64,000 nucleotides of DNA from JAGQYH01 sp041393015. GTDB taxonomy: Bacteria > Bacteroidota > Bacteroidia > Chitinophagales > JADIYW01. Positions 35,104-43,815 of the stretch are shown piece by piece. Position 1 is the first letter of the stretch. Each line of letters opens with the position of its first letter. The notes below the pieces were generated by a model that worked only from the letters and a program-made list of their open reading frames with translations, ran no database searches and had not been told where the DNA came from. The stretch is taken from contig JAWKKV010000003.1 in assembly GCA_041393015.1 (NCBI GenBank), positions 310,001-374,000 on the forward strand, in the 5' to 3' direction. Both the position numbers and the translations under genes were made by a program.

Positions 35104-36360
35104 TCACTCCACCTTTCCTTTCATTCTATTCCAAAGGTCTTTAACCATGTTTTCGCCTTCCCCTTCTTTGGGTCCGGCTTCGGTTTTTCCTAAAGCAAAT
35201 GAACCATCTTCACGCTCTTCTAAGACAAAATGAAAAATATAGTCGGAAGGATTACTGCCATCGCCTTTAAACGTGCCATAACGCATATCGTTTAACTGTA
35301 GATGACCATCCTCTCTTTCCATGATACTATAATAGTCGTTGCTGAAAAATTTTAGTTGTTCAAGGGTATGGTCCGTTGATTTGTCGGCTACCAATTGATG
35401 ATTGCCTGGAACAGATGCTAATTGAAACACTTTTTCTTTATCGAAAAAAGAATACATCCCTAAATAATACAACGAGTCTGTTTCTACAGTGGATCGCCAA
35501 AGAATATTATTAGCGATAGAAGGCGTGACTAAAATTCTATTGTAACTAATTTCTTTTGCAGCTAAGGTGGATTTTAAAATGGTAGTGGCTCTTGCTTGAT
35601 TATAAAAAGAAAAACACATGTACAATGAGCTAATAACTACGCCGGCTAAATTCCAATTAAATCTAGCCTTAGAATGTCTGTGGAGGAATGATGCCACTAA
35701 AACACAAACTAAAAATGGAAAGGTGTAAAGCGGATCGACAACACTAATGTTGCTCCATGCTATTCTATCCGGATTAAATGGCCAAAGGATTTGCGTGCCA
35801 TAAACTGTAAAACAATCTAATACCGGATGCGTCCCTATAGCTAAAACAAATAATAAATACCATTGTTTCCAGCTAACCTCAAATTCGTAAGAAGGCTTTA
35901 TAACATAATACTTCCAAAGTCGCCAAAAGAAATATGCCGCAATTGTAATGGTTACAGCCAATCCAATCAACATTGTTTTTAGCCCGAATAACTCAAACAA
36001 TATTTGTCCGACTAAAAAATAAGCGAAACCGACAAAGAAAACGCCAAAACCAAAACTCAGCCATTTAAAACCTTTCTTTTTATAAGTGCCCGAACTGTAA
36101 AGCCAATGCGTGTAGCTCGCCATCACAATAGAAAATAAAAAGGCAAAAAGTAAAGAATGCATTGGACCTCTATGAAACATCAACGATTGAAGTTCATCCA
36201 TTACTAGAAAAACATTCTTCATGAAGAAACCGGCCAATACATCTAAATCAGGAATAGTACCAGCCACTGCTCCCCACATCATTGCACGATTCCCTATTTT
36301 TTTACCTAAAGTCAATTCGCCAACTGCGGCGCCTAATGTAATTTGCGTAAGAGAATCCAT
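35104..36360 (-). CDS. YdjM-family membrane-bound metal-dependent hydrolase
   Basis: A 418-residue inner-membrane protein of the YdjM/YvsG family. The N-terminus MDSLTQITLGAAVGELTLGK and WGAVAGTIPDLDVL, followed by HRGPMHSLLFA, contain the conserved Asp/His metal-ligand set. HPVLDCFTVYGTQILWPF completes it. Six or so hydrophobic helices (to about 250) precede a soluble C-terminal domain. In E. coli the homologue is SOS-regulated; the enzymatic activity is unproven. It lies 97 bases upstream of recR and on the same strand. Confidence 0.87.
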   Translation of the reverse strand: MDSLTQITLGAAVGELTLGKKIGNRAMMWGAVAGTIPDLDVLAGFFMKNVFLVMDELQSLMFHRGPMHSLLFAFLFSIVMASYTHWLYSSGTYKKKGFKWLSFGFGVFFVGFAYFLVGQILFELFGLKTMLIGLAVTITIAAYFFWRLWKYYVIKPSYEFEVSWKQWYLLFVLAIGTHPVLDCFTVYGTQILWPFNPDRIAWSNISVVDPLYTFPFLVCVLVASFLHRHSKARFNWNLAGVVISSLYMCFSFYNQARATTILKSTLAAKEISYNRILVTPSIANNILWRSTVETDSLYYLGMYSFFDKEKVFQLASVPGNHQLVADKSTDHTLEQLKFFSNDYYSIMEREDGHLQLNDMRYGTFKGDGSNPSDYIFHFVLEEREDGSFALGKTEAGPKEGEGENMVKDLWNRMKGKVE

Positions 36361-36433
36361 GATTGTTGATATCTAAGAGAAGGCAATACTAATAAATATA
36401 TGATATTCATAGCGTTAAAATTTCAGAATTAAT

Positions 36434-37921
36434 ATGTCTGCACAACTAGCGCTAATAATTTTATTGGTTTACATTGGTCTGCTTCTAATTGTCTCTTATC
36501 TAAAAGGTGGCGATGACGAAAACGATTCCTTTTTTGTTGGGAAGAGAGAGTCGCCTTGGTTTTTAGTGGCCTTTGGTATGATTGGCGCTTCACTATCTGG
36601 CGTAACGTTTTTATCGGTGCCAGGATCTGTAGAGAAAAGTATGTTTAGCTATTTTCAAATGGTGTTGGGCTATTTGCCGGGTTATTTGTTCATAGCGTTT
36701 GTTTTGATTCCGGTATTTTACAAGCTGAAATTGACAACTATTTATGGCTATTTAGAAACTCGTTTTGGCACTAAAAGTTATAAAACTGGCTCTGCCTTTT
36801 TCTTGTTATCTAGAATTGTTGGCGCCTCCTTTAGAATCTATTTAGTGGTGTTGGTATTGCAATTATTTATTTGTGACGACTTAGGCATACCTTTTTCAGC
36901 TACTGTTGCTTTAACCATTTTAATTATTTGGCTCTATACCTTTAGAAGTGGCATTAAATCAATAGTCTGGACGGATACTTTGCAAACGGTGGCTATGCTT
37001 TCGGCAGTGATTATTACGATTTGGTTCATCAGTAAAGAAATGGGAGAAAGCGTCGGATCTTTAATGTCGCAGGTAAAAGAAAGCGAGTTATCTAAAACTT
37101 TCTTTTTTGAAAATGGTTGGAGCGATGGAAAGAATTTCTTTAAGCAGTTTTTAGCCGGGGCAAGTATTGCTATTGTTATGACAGGCTTAGATCAAGATAT
37201 GATGCAAAAGAATTTAAGTTGTAAGAATATTGGTGATGCTCAAAAGAATGTAGTGAGCCTCTCCTTAATCTTAATTCCGGTCAACTTGTTGTTTCTTTTC
37301 TTAGGGGCATTGCTTTATATTTTTGCTGCTCACCAAGGACTTGATTTAACCGAAATAACACCGGATAAAGTATTTCCTACTATTGCAAAATCTCATTTAG
37401 GAGCGCTTGGAGGTGCTATTTTCTTTATTGGTGTAATTGCAGCAGCCTTTTCAAGTGCGGATTCTGCATTAACCGCTTTAACCACTGCAGTATGTGTCGA
37501 TTTTTTAGGGTTTAAAGAAGATCGCATTAAAAATCCATCTTCAAAATCATTGAAATCTACCCGAATTAAGGTACATATCTTAATTTCTATATTGTTGTTT
37601 TTAGTGATAATTGGCTTTAAAGCCATCAATAATGACTCTGTTATCAATGATATTTTTAAATTTGCAGGGTACACTTATGGTCCATTACTAGGTTTATTTA
37701 TGATGGGCTTGTTTACCAAGATAAATTTGAAAGATAAATGGGTGCCTTTAATTTGCATATTGGCACCGTTTGCAAGCCACGGAATAAAGTTATTGATTGA
37801 ACAAAATTCAGGCTATTCATTTGGTTTTGAGTTTTTAATCTTAAACGGATTGGTTACGTTTTTGGGATTGATTTTGGTAAGTACAAACAAAAGCGAAGCG
37901 CCAAATGCTTTCGCTCAATAA
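36434..37921 (+). CDS. Sodium:solute symporter (SSS family)
   Basis: A 13-helix inner-membrane symporter of 495 residues. Family features are the N-terminal FFVGKRESPWFLVAFGMIGA, the SLSGVTFLSVPGS unwound-helix region, GLDQDMMQKNLSC, and the late AAAFSSADSALTALTTAVCVDF motif. Substrate is unknown (sugars, myo-inositol, sialate and amino acids occur in the family). ATG 36434 is 73 bases from the divergent ydjM-like start. The LOG gene follows after 34 bases, so these may be co-transcribed. Confidence 0.88.
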   Translation: MSAQLALIILLVYIGLLLIVSYLKGGDDENDSFFVGKRESPWFLVAFGMIGASLSGVTFLSVPGSVEKSMFSYFQMVLGYLPGYLFIAFVLIPVFYKLKLTTIYGYLETRFGTKSYKTGSAFFLLSRIVGASFRIYLVVLVLQLFICDDLGIPFSATVALTILIIWLYTFRSGIKSIVWTDTLQTVAMLSAVIITIWFISKEMGESVGSLMSQVKESELSKTFFFENGWSDGKNFFKQFLAGASIAIVMTGLDQDMMQKNLSCKNIGDAQKNVVSLSLILIPVNLLFLFLGALLYIFAAHQGLDLTEITPDKVFPTIAKSHLGALGGAIFFIGVIAAAFSSADSALTALTTAVCVDFLGFKEDRIKNPSSKSLKSTRIKVHILISILLFLVIIGFKAINNDSVINDIFKFAGYTYGPLLGLFMMGLFTKINLKDKWVPLICILAPFASHGIKLLIEQNSGYSFGFEFLILNGLVTFLGLILVSTNKSEAPNAFAQ

Positions 37922-37955
37922 TTAATTAATTTTTAGAAAAGTAAAAAAAGAAGTT

Positions 37956-38684
37956 ATGGCATTAGATCATTTAAGAAGAAAAAGACCATATAAAGAAAAA
38001 GCATGGACACCTTTGAATGCGTCAAACAGTTGGGCGGTTTTTAAAATAATGTCTGAGTTTGTTACCGCTTACGAGACGATGAATAAAATCGGACCTTGTA
38101 TTTCAATATTTGGATCTGCAAGAACATTGCCGGATAATGAGAATTATATAATGGCAGTAGAAGTAGCAAGCAGGTTAGTAGAAGAAGGTTATGGTGTAAT
38201 CACTGGTGGAGGTCCCGGAATTATGGAGGCTGGAAACAAAGGGGCGCAATTGGCCGGTGGAAAATCAGTGGGCTTAAATATTAATTTGCCGCACGAGCAA
38301 ACGTCTAATCAGTATATTGATTTTGATAAACTGATCAATTTTCATTATTTCTTCGTTAGAAAAGTAGCCTTTGTAAAATATGCACAAGGATTTGTATGTT
38401 TTCCAGGTGGATTTGGAACTTTAGATGAATTCTTTGAAGTTGTAACTTTAGTACAAACTAGAAAAATAGATTTAGTGCCGATTGTATTATTTGGTACAAA
38501 ATATTGGTCGGGCTTAATGGAATGGGTAAAAACTACTCTTTTAAAGGAATTCCAAAACATTAATGAGAACGATTTAGAATTGTTTAAAATAACTGATGAT
38601 ATTGATGAAGCGGTTAATCATATCAATGAATTTTATGCTCACTCTGAAGCAGGGCACTTACTTCGTCCGAACTTTGAGGATTAA
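37956..38684 (+). CDS. LOG family protein (TIGR00730 Rossmann-fold)
   Basis: A lysine-decarboxylase-like protein of 242 residues. LOG enzymes hydrolyse nucleoside 5'-monophosphates (cytokinin-activating or PpnN-like). The signature GGGPGIMEAGNKGA (84-97) and PGGFGTLDE (150-158) with neighbouring TLVQT are all present. No membrane or secretion signal. It sits in a plus-strand run: SSS - LOG - M23 peptidase - bcp, with gaps of about 10-35 bases. Confidence 0.9.
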   Translation: MALDHLRRKRPYKEKAWTPLNASNSWAVFKIMSEFVTAYETMNKIGPCISIFGSARTLPDNENYIMAVEVASRLVEEGYGVITGGGPGIMEAGNKGAQLAGGKSVGLNINLPHEQTSNQYIDFDKLINFHYFFVRKVAFVKYAQGFVCFPGGFGTLDEFFEVVTLVQTRKIDLVPIVLFGTKYWSGLMEWVKTTLLKEFQNINENDLELFKITDDIDEAVNHINEFYAHSEAGHLLRPNFED

Positions 38685-38718
38685 AGAATTTTTTTATTGG
38701 TATCGTATTAATTACCCT

Positions 38719-40443
38719 ATGTTTTTAAAACAACTTATTGTTGCCGTTGGACTAGTATTACTATGCTCGTCCAATACTTCTTATGGTCAAAATTATCCTG
38801 AATATCCTTACCCTGCCGAATTTGGGAACCCATTAGGCATTGATTGGAAGTTAAGTGGCACTTTTGGAGAACCAAGAGGCAATCATTTTCATGCAGGAAC
38901 GGACATTAAAACCAATGGTGCCGTAGGCTACAAGCTTTATGCAGTTCAAGATGGCTATGTGGCTAGAATTAAAGTATCTCCTTATGGATATGGCAACGCC
39001 TTGTATATTGCACATCCTAATGGTTATACCAGTGTTTATGGGCACATGAGCGAGTTTAATACCAAAATTGATTCTTTGCTAAAACACTATCAATATGCTA
39101 CTCAAGAGTTTGAGCAAGATATATATTTAGACAGTGATAAGTTAAAAGTCAAAAAAGGAGATATAATTGGTTTGTCGGGAAATTCTGGCGGTTCTGCCGG
39201 ACCTCATCTTCATTTTGAGTTGAGAGAAAGTAATTCGCAATTCCCAATCAATCCACTTTTGTTTGGTTACGAAGTTTTGGATAATAAACCACCTACCATC
39301 AATGGAATTAAAGTAACTTCTATTCCAGAAGGGAAAAGTTATTATGATGTAGAAGGGAAACGATTGGATCTGTTGAAGGGAGAGAAAGGCTATTATTTAA
39401 AAGATACACTGCTACTAGATAAAGGTGCAATTGCTATCGGCTTTCATGGTTATGATCAACAAACTTTAACCACTAATAAAAATGGCATTTTTAGAGTAGA
39501 AATGTTTGTTAATGATGAGAGTTACTTCGTTTGGACAATGGACAAAACTAGTTTTGATCAAGGTCGATATGTAAATGCTTTTAGAGATTTTTACGAACAA
39601 AAGTACAATCGAACTATTTATAATTGTTTCAGATTACCGGGCAACTATTTGGATGTTTATGAATACTTGGTCAATGATGGATTTGTAAAACCTAATGGAA
39701 ATGAAGTGGTTAAAGTAAATATTGAAGTTTGGGACTTTCATCAGAACAAATCAAAAATAGAGTTATTTGTTCAAGCTAAGAATGAAAGTGCTACCACGGC
39801 TATTGATTCCAATACAACGTTGGTTAATTACAATCAAAATGTAAGTGTAAAGAAAGATGGATTTGCTGCCTATTTCCCTCAAGGAACATTTTACGATGAT
39901 GTAAATATGTATTATGAAAGGCGCAAAAACCAATCCAGCTCTATTTATTCAGATAATCATCAATTGCATAATAAATTGATTCCTTTGCACAAGTCAGCCG
40001 TAATTCAAGTAGATCCTATCAATCTACCTGAAAAATATAAAGACAAAGCGGTGATGATGCACAAAGATTTTAAAAATGTAGAACAAGTATTAACCACTTT
40101 TTGGAAAGACAATATGGTTTCTGCTAGATGTAAAGAGGTAGGAACATTTTATGTAAAAATCGATAGTCTTGCCCCAACTATAAATGTTTTAAATTATACT
40201 GAAAAGACTAAAACCTTTAGAGGTGATCAAATTAGGTTGAAAATCTCTGATAACTTGGCAGGAATTGAGCATTATAAAGGATTTATAGATGACCAATGGG
40301 TATTATTTGAATACGATGCCAAACGCAATGCTTTGACCTATAATTTTGATAAATATTGTCCTAAAGGCGAACATAACCTGAAGGTTCTTGTTACAGATGG
40401 CGTAGGAAATGTTGCTACTAAAGAAATTTCGTTTGTTAATTAA
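38719..40443 (+). CDS. M23 family metallopeptidase, exported
   Basis: A secreted peptidase-like protein of 574 residues. ATG 38719 (MFLKQLIVAVGLVLLCSSNT, then SYGQ) gives a proper signal peptide; upstream ATGs lie inside the LOG gene. The LytM domain has the zinc set His58-x3-Asp62 (HAGTD), YGHM, and His163-x-His165 (PHLHFEL), so it is probably active on peptidoglycan cross-links. The long C-terminal part (about 190-574) is beta-rich, Ig-like, with DNLAGIEHYKGF near the end. Thirty-four bases separate it from LOG and 12 from bcp. Confidence 0.9.
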   Translation: MFLKQLIVAVGLVLLCSSNTSYGQNYPEYPYPAEFGNPLGIDWKLSGTFGEPRGNHFHAGTDIKTNGAVGYKLYAVQDGYVARIKVSPYGYGNALYIAHPNGYTSVYGHMSEFNTKIDSLLKHYQYATQEFEQDIYLDSDKLKVKKGDIIGLSGNSGGSAGPHLHFELRESNSQFPINPLLFGYEVLDNKPPTINGIKVTSIPEGKSYYDVEGKRLDLLKGEKGYYLKDTLLLDKGAIAIGFHGYDQQTLTTNKNGIFRVEMFVNDESYFVWTMDKTSFDQGRYVNAFRDFYEQKYNRTIYNCFRLPGNYLDVYEYLVNDGFVKPNGNEVVKVNIEVWDFHQNKSKIELFVQAKNESATTAIDSNTTLVNYNQNVSVKKDGFAAYFPQGTFYDDVNMYYERRKNQSSSIYSDNHQLHNKLIPLHKSAVIQVDPINLPEKYKDKAVMMHKDFKNVEQVLTTFWKDNMVSARCKEVGTFYVKIDSLAPTINVLNYTEKTKTFRGDQIRLKISDNLAGIEHYKGFIDDQWVLFEYDAKRNALTYNFDKYCPKGEHNLKVLVTDGVGNVATKEISFVN

Positions 40444-40455
40444 AAAAATAACCAC

Positions 40456-40923
40456 ATGTTTCATTTGAAAGAAGGTGATAAAGCACCAAATTTTAAAGGC
40501 TTAGATCAAGATGAAAAAACCATAGAACTTAAAGATTACAAAGGCAAAAAAGTTGTTTTATATTTTTATCCAAAAGACGATACACCGGGCTGTACAAAAG
40601 AAGCTTGTAATTTTAGAGACAATCACAGCAAATTACAAAAAATGGGATTTGTAGTGATTGGTGTAAGTCCTGACACAACTGCAAAACACAACAAGTTTGC
40701 TCACAAATACGATTTACCTTTTCCATTAATTGCTGACGAAGACAAGAAAATCTTAAATGATTATGGCGTTTGGGGATTAAAGAAGTTTATGGGAAAAGAA
40801 TATGATGGTGTACATAGAACAACATTTGTAATTGATGAGCAAGGCGTTATAGAAAAAATCATCACGAAGGTAAAAACGAAGGAAAGTACCGAGCAAATCT
40901 TAGAAGAATTGTCGTTATCCTAA
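40456..40923 (+). CDS. bcp: Thioredoxin-dependent thiol peroxidase (BCP/PrxQ)
   Basis: A peroxiredoxin of 155 residues that reduces hydroperoxides using thioredoxin. The peroxidatic Cys46 and resolving Cys51 are in PKDDTPGCTKEACNFRD, the PrxQ 'CxxxxC' arrangement. VIGVSPDTTAKHNKFAHKY and the GVHRTTFVIDEQG end are typical. Cytoplasmic. Last gene of the SSS-LOG-M23-bcp run; no terminator is evident in the 104-base gap before the convergent XRE gene. Confidence 0.95.
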   Translation: MFHLKEGDKAPNFKGLDQDEKTIELKDYKGKKVVLYFYPKDDTPGCTKEACNFRDNHSKLQKMGFVVIGVSPDTTAKHNKFAHKYDLPFPLIADEDKKILNDYGVWGLKKFMGKEYDGVHRTTFVIDEQGVIEKIITKVKTKESTEQILEELSLS

Positions 40924-41027
40924 CGAAACTAAGCTAAACTTTATCTCTTATATTGGTTCAACGACTAGTGATTTTTAAATTCCTTTGATGAAAAAGGGAT
41001 GTAAATCGGAGTTGTAGCTCAAATTTG

Positions 41028-41513
41028 CTACATTTCTTCTTCCATAAAATCTAGCATTTGATCTAGCATTAGTTTGTTTTTCTCTAAAATTCTAATCAAG
41101 CGCATAGACTCAATATGACCAAAAGCAAAATCCTCATTTTTATCAGGGTCTAGAACTAGCATAGCATTGTAACCGGTTAAAAGTGTTTCCATCAAATCTC
41201 GTTGAACCTTCCAGGTATCTAATTTTTTATTTTTCCGTTTCAACAAAACATCAATTTGCTCTGCCTTTAGAAGCTTTCGTCCGATTTTTGGCTCGATCAC
41301 ATCAAAATCTGTTAAAACCATAATTTCCAGTGAAACATTAAAATAGCGTGCAATTGCGATGGCACGTTGCAGACCCGGCGAAGAATTTCCTAATTCGTAA
41401 GACGCAATATTATTCCTTTTAATGCCTAAAGAGGAAGCTAAGGCCTCTTGACTTAAATTATAATAACTTCTTATCCATTTAAGATTTTTGCTAAAAAATG
41501 ATACATTGTTCAT
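41028..41513 (-). CDS. XRE-family transcriptional regulator
   Basis: A 161-residue regulator with an N-terminal helix-turn-helix (NLKWIRSYYNLSQEALASSL, then GIKRNNIASYELGNSSP, about 10-50). The C-terminal half is helical and charged, ending EKNKLMLDQMLDFMEEEM; it carries no recognised sensor domain. The gene diverges from the envelope cassette at 41922 across 408 bases. A palindrome at 41552-41566, close to its start, may be an operator for itself or the cassette. Confidence 0.85.
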   Translation of the reverse strand: MNNVSFFSKNLKWIRSYYNLSQEALASSLGIKRNNIASYELGNSSPGLQRAIAIARYFNVSLEIMVLTDFDVIEPKIGRKLLKAEQIDVLLKRKNKKLDTWKVQRDLMETLLTGYNAMLVLDPDKNEDFAFGHIESMRLIRILEKNKLMLDQMLDFMEEEM

Positions 41514-41551
41514 TAATATTGATATTTATTAGTTCATTTAGGACAAATATT

Positions 41552-41566
41552 GTTAATATAATTAAC
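41552..41566. promoter_or_regulatory. Palindrome in XRE/envelope-cassette divergent region
   Basis: GTTAATATAATTAAC is a perfect inverted repeat (GTTAAT-ATA-ATTAAC), 39 bases from the XRE start codon. It is a candidate binding site for that regulator, although AT-rich palindromes arise by chance. Confidence 0.4.
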
Positions 41567-41614
41567 ATAAATAAATAAAAATGCTTTTAAAGTAAACAAT
41601 TGAGTTATTTGTTG

Positions 41615-41622
41615 TATATTTG
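41615..41622 (+). promoter_or_regulatory. Bacteroidota -7 element TATATTTG
   Basis: A perfect TAnnTTTG pointing to the envelope cassette, but 300 bases before the first recognised ATG (41922). If used, it gives a leader of about 290 bases holding the small frame at 41684 and inverted repeats (AGTGCAA near 41655, TTGCACT near 41730; TTGAA...TTCAA around 41789-41823). Confidence 0.4.
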
Positions 41623-41683
41623 TGTTATCTATTAAAACAAATAGTCATTTCAAAGTGCAATTTTCCAAAAGGAAAGAAAAGAA

Positions 41684-41773
41684 ATGTATGATCAAGTAGA
41701 GATTCTAATCAGATCATTTTTCGAATTTTGCACTATTCTAATCCGAATTTTCTTAAAGGTAGTTCATCGCTAA
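41684..41773 (+). CDS. Possible small hydrophobic leader peptide
   Basis: A 29-residue frame (MYDQVEILIRSFFEFCTILI, then RIFLKVVHR) within the long leader upstream of the beta-barrel gene. A purine-rich stretch AAAAGGAAAGAAAAG precedes the ATG. It would form one short amphipathic or membrane helix. Nothing proves translation; it could be chance in AT-rich DNA. Confidence 0.25.
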   Translation: MYDQVEILIRSFFEFCTILIRIFLKVVHR

Positions 41774-41921
41774 GCCTAATTATCTAATTGAAATTTTTTT
41801 ACTCATTATTTGATCAAAAATTCAATTGGCAAAGGATAGTCTGATCAATAAACTTGAGGCAGACTCACAAAAGGAATCTTAATTTCATTAAAAACATTGT
41901 AAACAATTAAAATAAATTAAT

Positions 41922-42611
41922 ATGAAACATTTTTTATTATTACTCATAACTATGGGTTTGTTATTTACTCCTAAGTTAAATGCACAAGAATATGATACTG
42001 TTGAAAAGGGCGGTTTCAAAGTAAAAGGTGGAATAACCTTATCTACCATTGGATTTGATAATGAAGATGCCGAAACACAAAAAAATAGATTTAGAATCGG
42101 TGGAATGGCAGGTCTTTCTTATGAAATTGCTGCCGAAAAAGTTTTTGGATTTGAACTTGGTCTTTTATACGATTTAAGAGGAACAAAGGAAGAAGCAAAG
42201 CTTATTGGAGGAAATGAATTAGTTCAAAGAAATTACTTGCATTATTTATCCATTCCGGCAGATTTTAAATTCTACATCGGAGATAATTTCAATATTCATT
42301 TTGGACCGTATGCAGCTGTATTGTTAGGTGGTAAAACCAAATATACCTTGTACAACAATTCAGGAGAAATTCTTGAAGAAAAAGACTATAAAATTACAGG
42401 AGATGATGCACAGGATTTTGAAGGAGATGATTATTTAAAGCGTATTGATGCAGGTCTTCAATTTGGTGTAGAATTTATTACAGATGGAGGATTTGGTGTT
42501 GGAAGTAATTTCAGCAAAGGTTTGGTTGATATAACGAATGATAATCACATTTTCGGAAAAGGAAATGCTACTACTACGGAGATCAACATTTATATGCTTT
42601 TTAGATTTTAG
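41922..42611 (+). CDS. Outer-membrane beta-barrel protein (OMP_b-brl_2-like)
   Basis: A secreted 229-residue protein. A signal peptide (FLLLLITMGLLFTPKLNAQ) precedes a small barrel. Strand pattern and phrases such as FKVKGGITLSTIGF, YLSIPADFKFYIGDNFNIHF and FGPYAAVLLGGK match the PorT/OMP_b-brl_2 type common in Bacteroidota. The C-terminus ends INIYMLFRF, a final-strand signature with terminal Phe. First gene of a cassette with an lmo0937-type peptide, a second barrel and a lipoprotein. Confidence 0.82.
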   Translation: MKHFLLLLITMGLLFTPKLNAQEYDTVEKGGFKVKGGITLSTIGFDNEDAETQKNRFRIGGMAGLSYEIAAEKVFGFELGLLYDLRGTKEEAKLIGGNELVQRNYLHYLSIPADFKFYIGDNFNIHFGPYAAVLLGGKTKYTLYNNSGEILEEKDYKITGDDAQDFEGDDYLKRIDAGLQFGVEFITDGGFGVGSNFSKGLVDITNDNHIFGKGNATTTEINIYMLFRF

Positions 42612-42649
42612 ATCAGTTACATATTGCTTTAACCACTTAAATCTAAAAA

Positions 42650-42808
42650 ATGAACAATCTACTTTCATTGATAATCGCAATACTTCTAATTGGATGGCTA
42701 ATTGGTTATCTCGGATTCGGAGAAGCCGTTGGAAATTTGATTCATATACTACTGGTACTAGCAATCGTAGCGATATTATATAGGGTAATTACAGGCAAAA
42801 GGTTGTAA
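42650..42808 (+). CDS. lmo0937-family small membrane protein (DUF5670-like)
   Basis: A 52-residue peptide with two hydrophobic helices: LLSLIIAILLIGWLIGYLGF and LIHILLVLAIVAILYRVI, ending TGKRL. The 'IxWLIG-x-x-GF...IHILLVxAI' pattern is typical of the lmo0937/DUF5670 family, often linked to stress responses, with unknown mechanism. It sits 38 bases after the first barrel gene and 40 before the second, on the same strand. Confidence 0.8.
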   Translation: MNNLLSLIIAILLIGWLIGYLGFGEAVGNLIHILLVLAIVAILYRVITGKRL

Positions 42809-42848
42809 TAAATTAATTCAATCAGTTTAAAAAATTAAATTCAAATTA

Positions 42849-43379
42849 ATGATCAAACATTTAATTATCGTCCTCTTTGTTTCGACTCTTTTTGTTTCGC
42901 TAAATGTAGAGGCACAGAAAAGCTTTGAAAAAGGAGATGTTTTACTAAGTCCTGGCATTGGTTGGGGTACTAGAGTAGGTGCCTCTAATTTCTTTTGGCC
43001 TAACGTTATTTTTAACGCTGATTTTGGGGTTCATGATTATGTAAGTGTGGGACCGTATGCAGCTGTTGCTTTTGGCGGAAATCGCTATAATGCCTATTCT
43101 ATTGGAGCCTGCGCATCATTTCATTGGTGGCAATTATTGGACGACAAGGTCGCAAAAGATCTAAAACAAGATCAGATAGATTTTTATCTACCTTTTTGGT
43201 TAGGTGCTAGGATATTAACTAATCACAATGGGAGTTCAAGATCTAACGGTTTTGATGCAGGTTTAGGATTAGGCTTAAGATGGTATCCAAATGCCAACCA
43301 GAGGTTTGCACTTTATGGTGAATGGGGCCGTGGTCCTATCAGCTGGGGATCAGTCGGTATGACGATAAAAGTAAACTAA
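42849..43379 (+). CDS. Exported beta-barrel-like protein
   Basis: A 176-residue protein with a signal peptide (IIVLFVSTLFVSLNVEAQ). The mature part is rich in Gly and aromatic residues in short alternating strands (GDVLLSPGIGWGTRVG, YVSVGPYAAVAFGG, GLGLGLRWYPNANQRFALYG), consistent with a small outer-membrane barrel. 'VGPYAAV' is shared with the barrel at 41922, hinting at related architecture. No named family. Confidence 0.7.
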   Translation: MIKHLIIVLFVSTLFVSLNVEAQKSFEKGDVLLSPGIGWGTRVGASNFFWPNVIFNADFGVHDYVSVGPYAAVAFGGNRYNAYSIGACASFHWWQLLDDKVAKDLKQDQIDFYLPFWLGARILTNHNGSSRSNGFDAGLGLGLRWYPNANQRFALYGEWGRGPISWGSVGMTIKVN

Positions 43380-43497
43380 CTACTAGCTTATATTATATTG
43401 AAAAATATCCGGAGGTGGAGCATTCGTTATGGATACTCGCTCCGGAATTTTTTACTTAGAAAACAAATCAATTTTTATAAAATCTAAACATATTAAG

Positions 43498-43695
43498 ATG
43501 AAAACAATTAAAACATTATTTTTTGTTCTTTTAATCGGAACAATCGCGGCGTGCAATCAACCCGCAGAAAAACAAACTACTGCTCCAACAGAAGTTATTA
43601 TTGAGCAAGACAAACCAAAGGTAAAAGTTAATTTCGATGGCGAGAATAAGGAATTGAATATTGAGACCGATAAAGTAGATATTGAGCTTAAATAG
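43498..43695 (+). CDS. Small lipoprotein
   Basis: From ATG 43498, 65 residues: signal MKTIKTLFFVLLIGTIAACN with lipobox IAAC, then a short charged tail (KVKVNFDGENKELNIETDKV, then DIELK). The upstream ATG at 43429 would hide the signal. The mature peptide of about 45 residues has no known domain. It closes the envelope cassette that starts at 41922. Confidence 0.7.
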   Translation: MKTIKTLFFVLLIGTIAACNQPAEKQTTAPTEVIIEQDKPKVKVNFDGENKELNIETDKVDIELK

Positions 43696-43815
43696 CAAGC
43701 CTATAACATCATTTTCCTCTAATTATTAGTACGATTCTCTTTATTTATTTTATTTTGGCATAGTTCTTACTAGTATTATTGTGCTTGTTTTATCAAGCAA
43801 CTAAAAACGAAACTT

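Noticed and set aside
41789..41823. TTGAAATTTTTTT / AAAAATTCAA as an intrinsic terminator
   Set aside because: AT-only stem with a 15-base loop; could be chance or part of the leader structure.
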